Source of the DNA: Shewanella sediminis HAW-EB3
GTDB taxonomy: Bacteria; Pseudomonadota; Gammaproteobacteria; Enterobacterales; Shewanellaceae
Assembly: GCF_000018025.1 (NCBI RefSeq)
Contig: NC_009831.1
Coordinates: 1,426,001 to 1,490,000 of the forward strand
DNA: 64,000 nucleotides
Reading direction: 5' to 3'
This document shows positions 9,312 to 18,581 of this stretch, in pieces. The notes beneath the pieces were generated by a model that was given only the letters and a program-made list of their open reading frames with translations, had not been told where the DNA came from and did not search any database. The stretch's first letter is position 1, and each line of letters begins with the position of its first letter. Made by a program: the position numbers and the translations under genes.

Positions 9312-9746
9312 TCAGCTAAACACTCTTTATATCAGTGTATTACGCATTTCAAACTTAGGTGCTACAAGGTTCATAATTGAATGTAGACCTCAGCTTTACG
9401 AAAAACTAACTCTCAACTTGTACTGGCTATAGTGCGAACTTTTACTCTAATTAGCAAACAAGAAATTTAAATCGTATATCACTCATATAAATATTTATCT
9501 TTCCTAATGTATACAGGGCAGGCCTGAAACCCTTTGTAACACTTGGTTCGCAACCGGAAGCTCCATCCTCACGAGTGTGAGATAAATGTTCTATTCGGCG
9601 GGTATTTCGCTCTGCTGGTTATTTTCTTGTAGCGCGCAGGTTAATTATTGTGTAATGTTTGTACCGAACATGACAGCGTTGTCATTCCATTAGGGAATGG
9701 TTATGGAAATTAAAAAAATATAATAAAGTTATGGAAGGGAAATGAG
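9312..9746. other. Divergent nagR/TonB-receptor intergenic region
   Basis: This 435-bp spacer separates the divergent nagR and TonB receptor genes. It holds one NagR operator close to the receptor gene and no credible ORF. The nagR-proximal half is AT-rich without an obvious second operator. Confidence 0.6.
9670..9685. promoter_or_regulatory. NagR operator 1 (TonB receptor promoter)
   Basis: ATGACAGCGTTGTCAT, a near-perfect palindrome, lies 61 bp before the receptor start. It is one of five copies in the cluster and fits repression of the outer-membrane uptake gene in the absence of GlcNAc. Confidence 0.85.
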
Positions 9747-12359
9747 ATGCGACCATCTAATTTTAAGAAAACTGTACTAGCTACAAATATCGCCCTACTG
9801 CTTGGTACTGCAATGTCGATGTCAGTTGTTGCTGCCGAAGCAGAATCTGCAGGTTCTGCAGCAGACGATGAAAATATTGAGAAAATTGAAGTGCGTGGTA
9901 TGCGCGCTTCTATGAAGGCTTCTGTAAATGCTAAAAGATTCTCTAACTCAGTTGTCGACGCTGTTACCGCAGAAGACATAGGTAAATTTCCTGACGGCGA
10001 TGTAGGTGAGTCACTGGGTCGTATTCCTGGTGTTGCCGTAAACCGTCAGTTTGGCCAAGGTCAGCAGGTTTCAATTCGTGGTGCATCGAGTAGCCTTACC
10101 AGAACCTTACTTAATGGTCACTCGGTAGCCTCAACGGGTTGGTATGATCAGCAAGCAATTGACCGAAGCTTTAACTACAGTTTACTGCCACCTGAAATGG
10201 TAGGTGCAATCGAAGTGTATAAATCATCACAAGCTGATATTGCTGAAGGTGGTATAGGTGGTACGGTTATTGTTAAGACCCGTAAACCACTTGATTTAGA
10301 TGCCAACTCTGTCTTCCTGAGTGCTAAGGGAGATTATGGTACAATTTCTGAAGAGATCGATCCTGAACTTTCTGGTCTATATAGCTGGAAAAATGAGAAT
10401 GAAAGTTTCGGTTTCCTACTCTCTGCAGCAAGTTCTGAAACCAATTACCAGCGTAATGGTGTTGAGTCTCTATTAGGTTGGGGCGATATAGTTCCAACCA
10501 CATTTGAACAAGAGCGAGAGCGTACTGCAATCAATGGTGCATTCCAGTACCGTCCTACAGATAGTTTAGAGTTTGGTTTAAATATCATGAGCCTTGATAT
10601 GAAAGCCAACAATGCTAACACCTCACTATTTGTGATGTTCCCGGATGACAAAGAAGCGGCATGTGAACAAACCAATGCTTCAGGGACTTGTACCTTCTAT
10701 CGTCGCGATGGCAATGGTGCTAACCCCGGCTGGGCTCAAACTTGGGCTCGTAAAGCGAGTATGGATTCAAATACATACGATCTAGATTTTAAATATGAAG
10801 CCGATAGTTACACTTTAGAGGGTCGAGTAGGTAACACCAAATCTGAAGGTGGTACAGACATGACCGCTAACTATGGTTTTTGGCTAGGTCAGCCTGGAGA
10901 TTATGCGGGGACGTATGATGCTACCGGCGAAGTGATAGATATCGATATTGCTAACAAATCATTTACTGCAGAAGACTTCAATGGTCAACTAGCTCCTGCT
11001 GGCTGGTCTCTTAAGAAGCAGCCTAACTCTGATGAAGAGACCTATGCGCAATTTGATATTACTGTACCGGTAGAACTTGGTGCTATTACATCATTTAAGA
11101 CTGGTGTTCGTTGGGCCGAACACGACGTATCTCAGGAAACATTCCCTGCGATTGTAAACGCAGATGTTACAGCTAAAGATGCATCTGAGTACTACTCTGG
11201 TACTGTTTCTTCTGGTGCTGGTTTCACTTTGCCTAAGCCAAACTTAGATGCGATGCTTGCCGATGCTAATGCTGCTATCGGTGGATTTAGTAAAGAAGGT
11301 CCGGTATACAAATCAGGTTACGGTACCATTAACGAAGAGAATCTGGCGTTGTATTTGATGGCCAATTTCGAGTCTGATGGTATTCGCGGTAACTTCGGTT
11401 TGCGTTATATCTCAACAGATGCGTCATCTGATTACTATCAGCTCCAGTCAGATGGGTCATATGCAGACAACTTAAGTACAATGAAGTCAAGCTACAGTGA
11501 CGTACTCCCAAGTGTGAATATTGCATTTGATGTGACGAGTGATGTAATTATTCGTACCTCGGCTTCACAAGTTATCTCTCGTCCTAACTACGGTGATATG
11601 TTCGCATCTTCAGCTTTAGCCGGTTACGCTGATGGCACTGCAGGCAATGAAGTTGTTAATACTGGTAATATTGCGCTTGAGCCATTTAAAGCAACCCAGG
11701 CAGATCTTGGTGTTGAATGGTACTTTAGCCCGGACGGTATCGTAGCTGCGACTTACTTTATTAAAGATATCAGTTCATTCGTGACTTCTGATCAAATTCT
11801 TGATCAAAGTATCGGTATTATTGACCCAGATTCAGGTGAAGATAACTGGACTAAGTCGACCAAGAAAAATGGCACAGGTGGGCAAATTCAGGGTATTGAA
11901 CTTCAGCTTCAAGACTCATTTGAAAATGGCCTAGGTTACTCTGCTAACTATACCTTTGCAGACTCAGATGCTCCTGCGGATAATTATCCGGATGAAGTAA
12001 GTGTTTTCTCTGACTCATCTAAGCACACTGTTAACTTAGTGGGTTACTATGAGATGGAAGACTTCTCTGCACGTGTAGCCTATAACTGGCGCAGTGAGTA
12101 TATGATCCGTGAGCTACCCGGTTTCTACGGTAACCGTGAACACCAGGACTACGGTACCGTTGATTTGAGTGCAAATTACAACATTACTGATTACCTATCT
12201 GTTACTTTCGAAGTTGTTAACTTGCTTGAAGAAGACAGTGTGCAACTTGGTGTTGCGCCAGACTCAGCTGAAGTAAAGCCTGAGCTTAAAAATGGTTACC
12301 CAGCATGGAGCTTTGAAGGTGAGGCTCGTTACAAGCTAGGTGTAGCACTACGTTTCTAA
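9747..12359 (+). CDS. TonB-dependent receptor, probable chitooligosaccharide uptake
   Basis: An 870-residue outer-membrane receptor with a signal peptide ending near VVAAEA, a plug domain (IEKIEVRGMRAS, then DVGESLGRIPGVAVNRQ and QVSIRGASSSLTRTLLNG) and a C-terminal 22-strand barrel ending in the aromatic RF. The plug sequence belongs to the carbohydrate-type TonB receptors of Shewanella and Xanthomonas rather than to siderophore receptors. A NagR operator lies just upstream and a terminator just downstream. Chitin oligomers or GlcNAc are the likely cargo, inferred from context. Confidence 0.85.
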   Translation: MRPSNFKKTVLATNIALLLGTAMSMSVVAAEAESAGSAADDENIEKIEVRGMRASMKASVNAKRFSNSVVDAVTAEDIGKFPDGDVGESLGRIPGVAVNRQFGQGQQVSIRGASSSLTRTLLNGHSVASTGWYDQQAIDRSFNYSLLPPEMVGAIEVYKSSQADIAEGGIGGTVIVKTRKPLDLDANSVFLSAKGDYGTISEEIDPELSGLYSWKNENESFGFLLSAASSETNYQRNGVESLLGWGDIVPTTFEQERERTAINGAFQYRPTDSLEFGLNIMSLDMKANNANTSLFVMFPDDKEAACEQTNASGTCTFYRRDGNGANPGWAQTWARKASMDSNTYDLDFKYEADSYTLEGRVGNTKSEGGTDMTANYGFWLGQPGDYAGTYDATGEVIDIDIANKSFTAEDFNGQLAPAGWSLKKQPNSDEETYAQFDITVPVELGAITSFKTGVRWAEHDVSQETFPAIVNADVTAKDASEYYSGTVSSGAGFTLPKPNLDAMLADANAAIGGFSKEGPVYKSGYGTINEENLALYLMANFESDGIRGNFGLRYISTDASSDYYQLQSDGSYADNLSTMKSSYSDVLPSVNIAFDVTSDVIIRTSASQVISRPNYGDMFASSALAGYADGTAGNEVVNTGNIALEPFKATQADLGVEWYFSPDGIVAATYFIKDISSFVTSDQILDQSIGIIDPDSGEDNWTKSTKKNGTGGQIQGIELQLQDSFENGLGYSANYTFADSDAPADNYPDEVSVFSDSSKHTVNLVGYYEMEDFSARVAYNWRSEYMIRELPGFYGNREHQDYGTVDLSANYNITDYLSVTFEVVNLLEEDSVQLGVAPDSAEVKPELKNGYPAWSFEGEARYKLGVALRF

Positions 12360-12377
12360 TGAAAGATTAATCTCTTT

Positions 12378-12403
12378 AAAGCCCAGCACATGCTGGGCTT
12401 TTT
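12378..12403 (+). terminator. Terminator after TonB receptor gene
   Basis: AGCCCAGC/GCTGGGCT stem with a short loop followed by TTTTTA. It separates the receptor from the downstream halogenase-like gene, so the latter depends on read-through or a promoter of its own at about 12404-12510, where no NagR operator is visible. Confidence 0.8.
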
Positions 12404-12521
12404 ATTGAAGAGAATTCTTGTTAATCGGTGTGCTGGTGAGGTGTATAAAAAAGACTAATTAGCCTGTTAGCTTAGTGTTCTAAGAATCAGAGTTATCAGG
12501 TCATTATTATTGAGGAACCCT

Positions 12522-14048
12522 ATGGATATTAAGAGAGTTGTAATTGTTGGCGGCGGAACTGCTGGCTGGTTAGCAGCCAATCACCTGGGTAAAGCTGCAT
12601 TAAATAATGAGCTGTTATCGGTAACCTTAATTGAATCACCCGACATTCCAACTATCGGTGTGGGGGAGGGAACGGTCCCAGCAATAAGGCAGTCTTTGCA
12701 AAGCTTTGGTATTAGTGAAACAGAGTTTATTAAACGTTGTGACGTGACGTTTAAACAGTCGATAAAGTTTGCCAACTGGCTTGATAAAGAGGTACATGGT
12801 CAACACAACTTCTATCATCACCTATTTGATATGCCAAGCTCCTTAGGGAAGGAGTTAACCCAAGCATGGTTATCAAAAAAGGGCAGGACTTACGCGGAGA
12901 CCATTTCACCACAACATGCTGTTTGTGAGGCTTACAAAGGTCCTAAAACAATTAGTGATGCTGAATATAAGGGACATTTGGGTTATGCCTATCACCTAAA
13001 TGCCGCTAAGTTTGCCAAGCTGTTAGGTGAGAATGCGCAAGAGCGCTTTAATGTTCAGCATATAAGTGCAAATGTGCAAGAAGTGATTTTGGGTGAAGAT
13101 GGGGAGATTAAGTCTCTGGTTACCGACAGCGTAGGGACACTCGATTTTGACTTTTATATTGACTGTAGTGGCTTCGCTTCCTTATTAATTGATAAAGCAC
13201 TCAAGGTTCCCTTTGTAGATAAAGCAGAGCAGTTGTTCGTCGATAAAGCGATAACGGTACAAGTGCCAACAGATCCAGCCAGCGCTATTCCCCCGTTCAC
13301 TATTGCAACTGCACATCAGGCCGGGTGGATCTGGGATATTGCGTTGAGTAACCGCAGAGGAGTGGGGTTCGTCTATTCAAGTAAATATATGGATGATGAG
13401 ACTGCTGTCTGTAAACTGGACCATTATCTCGGTGGCAAGTTGTCGGAGCATAGCTATCGAACTATACCTATGAAGGTGGGTTATAGAGAGCGTTTCTGGG
13501 AGAAAAACTGTGTTGCATTGGGACTCGCTCAAGGCTTTTTAGAGCCCTTGGAGGCAACCTCAATCCTACTGACTGATTTCTCCGCAGGATTTTTGGCCAA
13601 TAGATTCCCAACTTCCGCAGCGCAACTGGATGGAATGAGGCAACAGTTTAATCAGGTGATGGGTTATGCCTGGGAGCGAGTGGTTGATTTTATCAAGCTG
13701 CATTATTGCTTGTCTGATCGAATTGATTCTCAGTTTTGGATAGATAATGGAGACCCGGGTACCATGTCAGATGAACTGAGTAAGCGTTTATCGCTCTGGA
13801 GTAGCTTTATCCCTAATCGAGAAGACTTCTTCAGTAAGTTTGAGGTATTTGATCTCGAGAACTACCTGTATGTTTTATACGGTATGAATTTACCAACTCA
13901 GGTAGCGTTAAGCCGTGCAAGTGATGAGAGCAATGCCAGGATGCATAGCGATAAGATTGCCCGGATAGCGGATCAGTTAGTCAATGAACTTCCAAATCAT
14001 AGAGAGCTCTTAGAGAAGATAAATCGCTATGGCTTGCAAGAGGTATAG
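12522..14048 (+). CDS. Flavin-dependent tryptophan halogenase family protein
   Basis: A 508-residue protein of the tryptophan halogenase family. The N-terminal FAD-binding motif is VVIVGGGTAGW, Lys78 in FKQSIKF matches the catalytic Lys79 of PrnA, and FLEPLEAT carries the catalytic Glu region. The WxWxIP motif reads WIWDIA, so its last residue differs. ATG 12522 follows GAGGAA at 12512-12517. Such proteins often accompany TonB receptors and SapC in sugar-utilisation loci of Shewanella, Xanthomonas and Caulobacter, where their substrate is unknown. True halogenation in a GlcNAc locus is unproven. Confidence 0.8.
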   Translation: MDIKRVVIVGGGTAGWLAANHLGKAALNNELLSVTLIESPDIPTIGVGEGTVPAIRQSLQSFGISETEFIKRCDVTFKQSIKFANWLDKEVHGQHNFYHHLFDMPSSLGKELTQAWLSKKGRTYAETISPQHAVCEAYKGPKTISDAEYKGHLGYAYHLNAAKFAKLLGENAQERFNVQHISANVQEVILGEDGEIKSLVTDSVGTLDFDFYIDCSGFASLLIDKALKVPFVDKAEQLFVDKAITVQVPTDPASAIPPFTIATAHQAGWIWDIALSNRRGVGFVYSSKYMDDETAVCKLDHYLGGKLSEHSYRTIPMKVGYRERFWEKNCVALGLAQGFLEPLEATSILLTDFSAGFLANRFPTSAAQLDGMRQQFNQVMGYAWERVVDFIKLHYCLSDRIDSQFWIDNGDPGTMSDELSKRLSLWSSFIPNREDFFSKFEVFDLENYLYVLYGMNLPTQVALSRASDESNARMHSDKIARIADQLVNELPNHRELLEKINRYGLQEV

Positions 14049-14087
14049 ATAAAGTAAATTCTGAGTAAAATAAACGTATTTGCTATT

Positions 14088-14113
14088 GCAGTAGAGGCTA
14101 GGGCCTCTACTGC
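14088..14113. terminator. Bidirectional hairpin between convergent genes
   Basis: A perfect 11-bp stem GCAGTAGAGGC/GCCTCTACTGC with a four-base loop lies between the convergent halogenase-like and sapC genes. The flanking U runs are short. Confidence 0.6.
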
Positions 14114-14126
14114 GAAGTCACTTTAG

Positions 14127-14846
14127 CTAGAGGCTGAGATCGTATCGGTTCTGTTTTTCGATAAGGCGCGAGAGCTGCTGAAGTGAAAGTAGGTGTGCAT
14201 AAATAAGGGGCAAAACACCTCTGTTTTTTAACGATAAAAAGTCTTCGTCACTCAACTCATTCAAACGCTTCTTATCCACCACATAGACGCCATCAATATT
14301 AATGGCTTGTTCATTGTTTATCAGCTTGACGCTTAGCTGCATTGGTTCCAATAGCTTCAAGGAAGTGAACAGCTGACAGATGCTTGCGGTTTGCTGGTTG
14401 AAAGAGGCGATATCGAGCAGAGCCTGAGTGCGTGCTTTCAGATAATCACTTTGCTCCTTATTATCATTAAATAGTCGATGTCCGCCAGCGTCGACGACTA
14501 AATGACTACTCTGGTCAATACACACCATAACTTCGTCACTTTGCTCTGAGGTTTTCATGAGAGATAAAGGGGCGTTACTGAATCCTAGTGGTGTTACACC
14601 AGTGCGCCAAGAGCTGTCTTGGCAATACAGGTTAATACCTTTTTTGACTCCCATCATAGCAACGGGGGTAAACCGGCCCGTTTCAGCGTTTTTTACAAAG
14701 ACTATCGGGAATTCAGTCGCTAATGAAACAAATTCTTGTGCAACCACAGGTATCAGGTGTTCACTTGAAAATCGAGAGAAATCATTAGATTCAATGATTG
14801 AGATACCTGAATGCTCAGCGGTATTGAGTGGAGTTATCTTTGTCAT
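14127..14846 (-). CDS. SapC family protein
   Basis: A 239-residue cytosolic protein with the SapC-family pattern: an N-terminal VVAQEFVSLATEFPIVFVKN stretch, then FTPVAMMGVKKGINLY and the TPLGFSNAPLSL core. The name comes from a Campylobacter S-layer locus, but in marine proteobacteria the family is found beside TonB receptors and tryptophan-halogenase-like proteins, with unknown function. It is convergent with the halogenase-like gene and reads away from operators 2 and 3, the nearer 123 bp upstream of its start. NagR control is therefore likely. Confidence 0.75.
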   Translation of the reverse strand: MTKITPLNTAEHSGISIIESNDFSRFSSEHLIPVVAQEFVSLATEFPIVFVKNAETGRFTPVAMMGVKKGINLYCQDSSWRTGVTPLGFSNAPLSLMKTSEQSDEVMVCIDQSSHLVVDAGGHRLFNDNKEQSDYLKARTQALLDIASFNQQTASICQLFTSLKLLEPMQLSVKLINNEQAINIDGVYVVDKKRLNELSDEDFLSLKNRGVLPLIYAHLLSLQQLSRLIEKQNRYDLSL

Positions 14847-14968
14847 GAGGTTTGTTAGCCTTAGTTTACTATTTTAAATAGTTTATCGTTGTTATCTGTA
14901 TTCCCGAGCCAAGTAAAATCATGATGACTGGGTGCTCAATCTATCTCTTCTAATGATGGTAGCAATGT

Positions 14969-14984
14969 TTGACAGCGTTGTCAT
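14969..14984. promoter_or_regulatory. NagR operator 2 (sapC side)
   Basis: TTGACAGCGTTGTCAT, 123 bp upstream of the minus-strand sapC start. It shares the core TGACAGCGTTGTCA with operators 1 and 3. Confidence 0.8.
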
Positions 14985-15122
14985 ATTGTTATGGTTAAGT
15001 GATATTTGTTTTAAATCGGCCGCGATACCTTAAGTGTCACCTCTTATATTTCAAGATTCGGGCTCCTAGTTGGAATGTCAAATAAATGTAGATATTCTGT
15101 GTTGTTTTGTGTACATTAATAA

Positions 15123-15138
15123 ATGACAGCGTTGTCAT
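15123..15138. promoter_or_regulatory. NagR operator 3
   Basis: ATGACAGCGTTGTCAT, identical to operator 1. It lies 556 bp upstream of the hexosaminidase gene and 277 bp upstream of sapC, with a strong plus-strand terminator between it and the hexosaminidase gene. Confidence 0.8.
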
Positions 15139-15325
15139 CTGCTTGTGTGATAACGTGTCTGTAAGGTCTGCATGAGAAGGAAGAGGTCTCCTGATTCATG
15201 TTTTTGGCAGATGAATACTGGCTTTAAGCTCTATACATCTGTGTTTGTAAATTTAGTCTCTCCCCAGAAACTAGTATTGGCCAGGTGTTACACTCAGATT
15301 GAGAATATACACCTGGCTTTTTTTC
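15139..15325 (+). ncRNA. Candidate NagR-controlled small RNA or attenuated leader
   Basis: Operator 3 is followed about 140 bp later by a strong intrinsic terminator, with no convincing gene between. An ORF beginning at ATG 15172 has no ribosome site, no recognisable domain and runs past the terminator. A plus-strand transcript started at the operator would be roughly 180-200 nt. It could be a free sRNA or the leader of the hexosaminidase mRNA. Promoter hexamers are not clear, so the start is only approximate. Confidence 0.35.
15280..15325 (+). terminator. Intrinsic terminator upstream of hexosaminidase gene
   Basis: GCCAGGTGT (15280-15288) pairs with ACACCTGGC (15309-15317) and is followed by seven T and then CTTT. 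The loop is 20 bases. It would stop transcription coming from operator 3 well before the hexosaminidase start at 15694. Confidence 0.75.
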
Positions 15326-15693
15326 TTTGGGGCTATGAATGTGTGGGGCAGTGGTTTATTGAACTGCTGTTCCTGATCGAGATAATTTTTCTGTTCTCCC
15401 TTTTTATCGACGGTTACACTTTCTCAAAGACTCTGTTCAGGAGTAATTCATAACGCAGGCAACTGACAACATTATATGAATCCTATTTCGCCAATGGGGC
15501 TCAGCTTGAGGTGGAATATATATTTTGCTCTCAGGTGAATGTTAACAAAGTAGATGATTAAGCCACGATCTCAGGTACGGCCTCTCATGATAGTAAGCGA
15601 TTTGCTTAGTTGACCGAGGGCTTGATATTGCAAGGGGAAGGGTTGCGGACTTAAGTTAGCTCGTTCTGTTAGTGAGAATGAGGGAATATTGAC

Positions 15694-18360
15694 ATGAAGA
15701 GGAAAATGATGAAGTTTAAACTTATCGCTGCAGCAATAACTTTAGTTCTGAGCACTGGCGCGTGTAGCCAGAAGGTAACCAGTCCCACAGAAGCCAAGAT
15801 ACTGATAGACCAGAGTATTACTCAGTCAGCACTCAATCGACTCGGTGACACTTTAGATATTAAGTATCGCTTAATCACTAACTATCCCGATGGCTGCCCA
15901 ACTTCTGGTGTAGATGGACGCTGCTTCAGCGCTCAAATCGATCTCACTTCCTCTGTCGATATCGCGAGTAAAGACTGGGCAATATACTTTAGCCAGATGA
16001 GACCCGTTAAGTCGGTGAATAGTGATGAGTTTACCATTACCAGAGTTAAGGGCGATCTTCACAAAATTGAGCCGACAGCTTCTTTCAAAGGACTTAAGAA
16101 AGGGATTACTAAGACCATAGATTTTCGTGGTGAGCTTTGGCAGTTATCAGAAACGGATGCGATGCCAAATTACTACCTTGTATCGGGTGAGCTAAAGCCG
16201 GTAGTGATAAAAAGCACTCAAGTCACCAAGGATGCTGAGACCGGGATGGAACTCAGGCCATATAATGTCGCGTTTACCGATGCAGACACACAATATAAGC
16301 GAAGCGATACAGATAAGCTGAAGTGGGCGACACCTGAGGTTCTGTTTCTGGATAATCAAGGTGTAGACACACAGCCTGAATCGGCTGTGAACACAATTAT
16401 ACCTACTCCGTTAAGCGTTGAAGTAACATCGAGCGATAGACCTGTTTCTCTCGCTCAAGGCATAAAGTTAAACCTAAACTCAATCGATGCTGGCGCAATT
16501 ACAGCTGCACTGGAGCGACTCGAGCGTATCGGTGTGGGCCAGAGTGAAAACGGTTTAGTGGTCAACTTTAAAAAAGTAACCGACGGGCAGGCAAGCGGAA
16601 GTTACCGCTTAAATATCGCAGAAAACAATATCACAATATCAGCAGGCGATGATGCCGGTTTCTCCTATGCGTTGGCTTCTTTGACCAGCCTGATAGACAC
16701 AAACAAGCTATCTGTTAATACCATGAGTATTCAAGACCACCCCAGATATGGATTTCGTGGTATGCATATTGATGTGTCCAGAAACTTCCATAGCAAGCAG
16801 TTGATCTTAGATATGTTAGATCAGATGGCGGCATATAAATTAAATAAGCTACACCTGCATATGGCAGACGATGAAGGTTGGCGATTAGAGATCGATGGGC
16901 TGCCGGAGCTAACCGATATAGGCAGTAAACGTTGTCATGATCTGACCGAAACAAGCTGCTTACTGCCTCAACTCGGCAGTGGACCATCTGCGGACACCGC
17001 AGTCAACGGTTACTACTCAAAGTCAGATTATATAGAGATCTTAAAGTATGCCTCAGCCAGGCAAATTCAGGTCATTCCATCGATGGATATGCCGGGACAT
17101 TCCCGGGCGGCCATTAAGTCTATGGAGGCACGCTACAAGAAGTTAATGGCGCAGGGAAAGGAGCTGGCTGCGAAGGAGTATCTATTGGTCGATTTCGATG
17201 ATAAGACGGTTTACTCATCGATTCAATATTATGACGACAACACCCTAAACGTGTGTATGGAGTCGACGTTCCATTTTGTTTCTAAGGTTATCGATGAGAT
17301 AGCTAAATTGCACCTGCAAGCGGGTCAGCCGCTCTCAATTTATCATATCGGCGCCGATGAAACGGCCGGTGCCTGGCTCGAATCTCCTGTCTGTGAAACA
17401 TTCCTTGCAGACAATGAGCAGGGCGTAAAATCCAGTGACGAGTTTGGCGCATATTTTGTCGAGCGAGTCTCAAATATACTGAGTAAGAAAGGCATCGAAC
17501 CTGCTGGCTGGAGTGATGGTATGAGTCATACTCGCCACGAAAATATGCCTAAGCAGTCACAGAGTAACGTTTGGGATGTGATCTCTCATGACGGTTATAA
17601 GCGTGCGCATCAGCAGGTTAACCTAGGTTGGGATGCCATTTTGGGTATGCCTGAAATGCTCTATTTCGATTTCCCATACGAAGCGGATCCGAAAGAGCAT
17701 GGTTATTACTGGGCCAGCCGAAATACTAACGAGCGAAAGTTGTATGGCTTTATGCCGGATAATCTTCCTGCAAACGCCGAACAATGGACAGATATCCAGG
17801 GCCAGGCTTTTGAAGCGGATGATACTGAGCAATTAGATGAAAATGGTAAGCGTGTCAGTGGACCAATCAAAGAAGGCATGGGCTTTGGTGGTATACAGGG
17901 ACAGATCTGGAGTGAGACCTTAAGAAGTGATGCCGTCGTCGAGTATATGACCTTTCCAAGGTTATTAATCTTAGCCGAGAAGGCATGGCATAAGGCCGAT
18001 TGGGAAGTGCCATATCAATATGAGGGGGCGGTTTATAATCAAGACTCTGCTTTCTTTACTCAAGAGATGCGTGCCAGCCAATTGGAGCAATGGTCAATAA
18101 TCGCAAATACACTCGGCTATAAAGAGTTATCAAAGCTCGATAGGGCGGGTATCGAATACCGTATTCCTACCGTCGGCGCTCATATTCATGAGGGTAAGCT
18201 TTTCACTAATCTGATCTACCCTGGGCTCGATATTGAATATCGAGTTACTGGTGGGCAGTGGCAAGCATATAACTCTCCTGTAGCGGTCGAGGGACAAGTA
18301 GAGGTGAGGGCCGTTGGCGCTGATGGGAAACGAAGAGGCCGCTCCTTAGTCGTGATGTAA
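15694..18360 (+). CDS. Beta-N-acetylhexosaminidase (GH20), lipoprotein
   Basis: An 888-residue GH20 enzyme that removes terminal GlcNAc from chitooligosaccharides. A lipoprotein signal ends TGAC at Cys24, followed by an N-terminal CHB_HEX-like domain, a GH20b domain, the TIM barrel with the catalytic pair Asp555-Glu556 in HIGADET, and a C-terminal beta domain. The HLHMADDEGWRLEI and HSRAAIKSMEARY motifs support GH20. The lipid anchor suggests a periplasmic or outer-membrane position next to the TonB receptor. GAGGGA lies a few bases before the ATG. Its own promoter is not obvious; the nearest operator is 556 bp away. Confidence 0.9.
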   Translation: MKRKMMKFKLIAAAITLVLSTGACSQKVTSPTEAKILIDQSITQSALNRLGDTLDIKYRLITNYPDGCPTSGVDGRCFSAQIDLTSSVDIASKDWAIYFSQMRPVKSVNSDEFTITRVKGDLHKIEPTASFKGLKKGITKTIDFRGELWQLSETDAMPNYYLVSGELKPVVIKSTQVTKDAETGMELRPYNVAFTDADTQYKRSDTDKLKWATPEVLFLDNQGVDTQPESAVNTIIPTPLSVEVTSSDRPVSLAQGIKLNLNSIDAGAITAALERLERIGVGQSENGLVVNFKKVTDGQASGSYRLNIAENNITISAGDDAGFSYALASLTSLIDTNKLSVNTMSIQDHPRYGFRGMHIDVSRNFHSKQLILDMLDQMAAYKLNKLHLHMADDEGWRLEIDGLPELTDIGSKRCHDLTETSCLLPQLGSGPSADTAVNGYYSKSDYIEILKYASARQIQVIPSMDMPGHSRAAIKSMEARYKKLMAQGKELAAKEYLLVDFDDKTVYSSIQYYDDNTLNVCMESTFHFVSKVIDEIAKLHLQAGQPLSIYHIGADETAGAWLESPVCETFLADNEQGVKSSDEFGAYFVERVSNILSKKGIEPAGWSDGMSHTRHENMPKQSQSNVWDVISHDGYKRAHQQVNLGWDAILGMPEMLYFDFPYEADPKEHGYYWASRNTNERKLYGFMPDNLPANAEQWTDIQGQAFEADDTEQLDENGKRVSGPIKEGMGFGGIQGQIWSETLRSDAVVEYMTFPRLLILAEKAWHKADWEVPYQYEGAVYNQDSAFFTQEMRASQLEQWSIIANTLGYKELSKLDRAGIEYRIPTVGAHIHEGKLFTNLIYPGLDIEYRVTGGQWQAYNSPVAVEGQVEVRAVGADGKRRGRSLVVM

Positions 18361-18476
18361 CAAAGATTTAACGGGTGTGGTTTCGAGGAAGTAACAATCG
18401 TAAGCCACGCTTAACCCCCTATTAGTAAGGTGTCTGAGGGAGACCCTATTCAGAGTTAATTAGGATAAAAAAGTAA

Positions 18477-18492
18477 ATGACAACGCTGTCAT
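18477..18492. promoter_or_regulatory. NagR operator 4 (nagK-nagA promoter)
   Basis: ATGACAACGCTGTCAT, a perfect palindrome in its outer arms, 90 bp before the nagK start. The central bases differ from operators 1-3 (ACGC versus GCGT). Confidence 0.85.
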
Positions 18493-18581
18493 TTGTGTTG
18501 TAACATGAGGTTAACTTAATCGGTAGCAGAACGTGGTAAGGCTTATCCAGGTTCTGGATGAAAACTGTGAATGAGGTCTGT

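Noticed and set aside
15172-15453. ORF of 93 codons after NagR operator 3
   Set aside because: It has no ribosome site or recognisable domain and runs across a strong terminator, so a transcript from the operator would not cover it.
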